Below are positions 61,819 to 64,000 of a stretch of DNA of 64,000 nucleotides, one piece after another. The translations under genes were made by a program, and so were the position numbers. Source of the stretch: Echinicola pacifica DSM 19836 (GTDB taxonomy: Bacteria; Bacteroidota; Bacteroidia; Cytophagales; Cyclobacteriaceae); assembly GCF_000373245.1 (NCBI RefSeq), contig NZ_KB890754.1, positions 117,635-181,634 on the forward strand, given 5' to 3'. Every line of letters begins with the position of its first letter. The first letter of the stretch is position 1. The notes under the pieces are model-generated. The model had not been told where the DNA came from, did no database searches, and worked only from the letters and a program-made list of their open reading frames with translations.

Positions 61819-64000
61819 CTATTCTTCGATAATGTCTTCCAATTCTCTAAGGTCCACAGGGACCACGCGAGAAACCCCAGCTTCTATCATGGTGATCCCA
61901 TAAATAATGTCTGTGCTGGCCATTGTTCGTTTATTATGGGTCACAATGATGAATTGTGACTCACCAGAGAATTTCTGAATGATCTGATTAAACTTATCGA
62001 TATTGGCATCATCCAATGGCGCATCCACCTCGTCAAAAATACAAAAGGGGGCTGGCTTCAATAGATAAATGGAAAATAATAAGGAGGTAGCAGTAAGTGT
62101 TTTTTCTCCCCCGGAAAGCTGGTTTATGGTCAGTGGTCGCTTTCCTTTTGGCTTAGCCATGATCTCAATGGTACTTTCCAGTGGATTGTCTGGATCGGTA
62201 AGCTTCAGGTCACAGTCATCTTCTGCGGTAAAGAGGCTTCGGAAAACCTTGATAAAATTGGTTTTTATTTGATCGAAAGCATTAAGGAAGGTTTCCTTCG
62301 CCACAGTATCTATTTCCTTAATGGTGTCCATCAGGGAATTTTTGGCTTTTTCGAGGTCTTCTTTTTGGCTGGTGATAAATACGTGCCTTTGCTTGATTTC
62401 ATCATAAGCCTCCATCGCCATGGGATTTATGGGGCCAATTTTTTCTAATTTTTGCTTGTGTTTATTTACCTCTTCACGGATTTCTTCATCCGATTTGTTG
62501 AGGTATTCATCGGAGACTTCCGGGTCCTCCTGCATTAGCCTGTCCAGGTCAATCTCAAATTCCACACTGAGCCTTTCTTTCATGCCAGAAAGTTTCAGCT
62601 TGATTTCATTCAGAGAGTTTTGGAGTTCCATGATGATGGAGTCGATACTTTCTTTTTGCTTTGAAATGGCCCGAATTCCCTTTTCCCATTCATCAATATT
62701 GCCTCTTGAGGCATAGTAATCCTTTTCTGCTTCGGTTACCCCAACTTCGATCGATTCTTTTTCACTATATAACTCGATGAGTTCGTCATCTTTGATCTCA
62801 TTATTATCCAGCAGGTTTTTTATTTCCTGGTCAATAGTGCTGAGCTCAGCCTGGGATTTTTCGATACGCTCTTTGCTATTTTCAAAGGCCGTCTGCTTAA
62901 AGGAGATTTCTTGCTCCAGGCTATTGACCTTATTGAGATGCTGATGATATTGGATGTTTTCCTGATTATAATTACTAGATCGAACGGCCAGGCTTTCTTC
63001 TTCCTGCAACAGCTGATCGTTCATGATTTCCAGTTCTTCTTCCATTCCATCAAAGCCCGATTTTTCTTCCTGAAGGCTTGGGCCTATCTCATTGACTTCT
63101 TCACTAAGAAGATCTATTTTTTCCAGAATATCTTCCCGTTTATTGGCGTTGCTCGATAGCATTTCTGCCAACTGCTCCTTCTTGGTCTTGATGGAGATGT
63201 ATTGCTGGTTTATTTCATTGATTTCAGCTTGTAGGTTTTCTATATCTTTCTTAAAAGATACCTCCTTGAGTTTCATCAGGTCGCTTACCTTGCGGTCGAG
63301 ATTGGATCGGGCGGTGCTTACTTTTCGGTTGAGTTCTTTGATATCAACTTCAAGTTTTTCAAGATTCTTGGCTCTACCTATTCTTTTTCCTTCAAAGAGT
63401 CCCACTGAGCCCCCAGAAATGCTGAATTTACGTTTGGTGAATTTGCCACTTTCGGTGATGAAAATGGTGTCGTCATCCTGAGGCACGTCTTTTATTTCTC
63501 CCCGAATAATATAAACATCGTCCAGGACATAGCTGATGAGTTTTGCATATTTCTCATCGTACTCGATGATTTCGGTGGCTGCAATGGCATTGGCAAATAG
63601 CTTGGTCTGAGCAGGTCTGAACCTCTCAAAATGCTCCAGAACGAAGAAATTTGCTTTCCCTCGTGCTGCATCACTGAGTAGGTTTACCGCTGCGATGGCC
63701 TGCTCCTCTGTTTCCACTACATAATAATTCATATAGCTTTCAAGGTAATTTTCGATAGCTACACGGTAATTTTCACCAGTGGTAAGGATGTCAGAAAGCA
63801 AGGGAGTATCCTTTCCCCAGCTGGAGTTTTTCTTCAAAAACTTGATGGCTTCAGGAAAGCCTTCCAGGTTTTCGACCAGGGATTTGGTCAGGTTAAATTC
63901 GTTTTGCTTGGCATCTAGTTTCCGTCCCAGCGTGGTTACCTCTTCTCTGATGAGCTCTATGGTGTGGTTGGACTCCTCGATTTTCTGATTTTGATCTTCT
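61819..64000 (-). CDS. smc: Chromosome segregation protein SMC, C-terminal part (5' end beyond window)
   Basis: About 727 residues are visible, continuing off the window edge without a start. From the edge inwards: end of the first coiled coil; the hinge domain (about LLSDILTTGENYRVAIENYL ... VLEHFERF ... LISYVLDDVYIIRG); a long Glu/Lys/Leu-rich second coiled coil; and the C-terminal ATPase head with IGPINPMAMEAYDEI, the signature LSGGEKTLTATSLLFS and the Walker B FCIFDEVDAPLDDAN. SMC with ScpA and ScpB compacts and segregates the chromosome. The ScpA/B genes are not in the window. Confidence 0.95.
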   Translation of the reverse strand, partial: EDQNQKIEESNHTIELIREEVTTLGRKLDAKQNEFNLTKSLVENLEGFPEAIKFLKKNSSWGKDTPLLSDILTTGENYRVAIENYLESYMNYYVVETEEQAIAAVNLLSDAARGKANFFVLEHFERFRPAQTKLFANAIAATEIIEYDEKYAKLISYVLDDVYIIRGEIKDVPQDDDTIFITESGKFTKRKFSISGGSVGLFEGKRIGRAKNLEKLEVDIKELNRKVSTARSNLDRKVSDLMKLKEVSFKKDIENLQAEINEINQQYISIKTKKEQLAEMLSSNANKREDILEKIDLLSEEVNEIGPSLQEEKSGFDGMEEELEIMNDQLLQEEESLAVRSSNYNQENIQYHQHLNKVNSLEQEISFKQTAFENSKERIEKSQAELSTIDQEIKNLLDNNEIKDDELIELYSEKESIEVGVTEAEKDYYASRGNIDEWEKGIRAISKQKESIDSIIMELQNSLNEIKLKLSGMKERLSVEFEIDLDRLMQEDPEVSDEYLNKSDEEIREEVNKHKQKLEKIGPINPMAMEAYDEIKQRHVFITSQKEDLEKAKNSLMDTIKEIDTVAKETFLNAFDQIKTNFIKVFRSLFTAEDDCDLKLTDPDNPLESTIEIMAKPKGKRPLTINQLSGGEKTLTATSLLFSIYLLKPAPFCIFDEVDAPLDDANIDKFNQIIQKFSGESQFIIVTHNKRTMASTDIIYGITMIEAGVSRVVPVDLRELEDIIEE

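Noticed and set aside
62911-63481. Two hydrophobic or Ser-rich frames on the plus strand
   Set aside because: Shadows of the SMC coiled coil, whose Glu/Lys codons read as Ser, Phe and Leu on the other strand.
1-64000. Prophage, insertion sequence, CRISPR, tRNA or rRNA
   Set aside because: No transposase, integrase, capsid, Cas gene, regular short repeats, or tRNA/rRNA-like sequence was seen on either strand.

Overview
The window is a 64 kb stretch of ordinary-looking bacterial chromosome. It most likely comes from the Bacteroidota, order Cytophagales, perhaps a Cyclobacteriaceae-like marine or soil bacterium. The family-level guess is inference. The evidence is an N-acylornithine-type carbamoyltransferase in the arginine cluster, a NagB/PIG-L fusion, YwqK-repeat and VCBS-repeat secreted proteins, a YfhO-type membrane protein, and several promoter-like sites matching the Bacteroidota -7 consensus TAnnTTTG. 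No rRNA, tRNA, CRISPR array, insertion sequence, integrase or phage gene was recognised.

Layout. 1-6.2 kb: end of a VCBS-repeat surface protein, then a three-gene amino-sugar operon on the minus strand (ROK repressor, glucosamine-6-P deaminase/PIG-L fusion, ROK kinase). 6.6-11.7 kb: minus-strand YwqK-repeat protein, KAS III with a small partner, SRAP protein and YheT hydrolase. 11.8-14.2 kb: plus-strand pyruvate dehydrogenase E2 and HslV. 14.4-18.1 kb: TPR hybrid histidine kinase and a Tat-exported Dabb protein. 18.2-23.3 kb: two aldo/keto reductases, then a small membrane protein, SulP transporter and beta-carbonic anhydrase forming a bicarbonate module. 24-31 kb: accessory genes (short SSB, zinc-ribbon protein, YdeI-like protein, NTF2-like protein, lipoprotein, ECF sigma factor, YceI, DUF6789, DUF2254) separated by long non-coding gaps. 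31.2-34.1 kb: a large FAD/Fe-S dehydrogenase of the YdiJ type. 34.3-44.3 kb: two converging gene sets for surface glycan (two GT4, DegT aminotransferase; then YfhO protein, two methyltransferases, GT2, flippase). 44.9-47.2 kb: HMG-CoA lyase, DprA, MerR regulator. 47.5-56.2 kb: a complete arginine cluster (GNAT, argG, argC, argD, argF', argB, argE, argH) on the minus strand. 56.8-64 kb: HTH-Fic protein, a small zinc-ribbon membrane protein, DsbA/FrnE protein, a B12-binding radical SAM protein, and the C-terminal part of SMC.

The most informative observations are these. Residue 90 of the carbamoyltransferase is valine, which predicts an N-succinyl rather than N-acetyl arginine pathway. The arginine cluster contains an internal terminator and a 26-nt dyad just before argH. 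A promoter/operator palindrome pair sits over the start of the HTH-Fic gene. The SRAP protein lacks two of its family's catalytic residues. I found no convincing wholly new multi-gene system.
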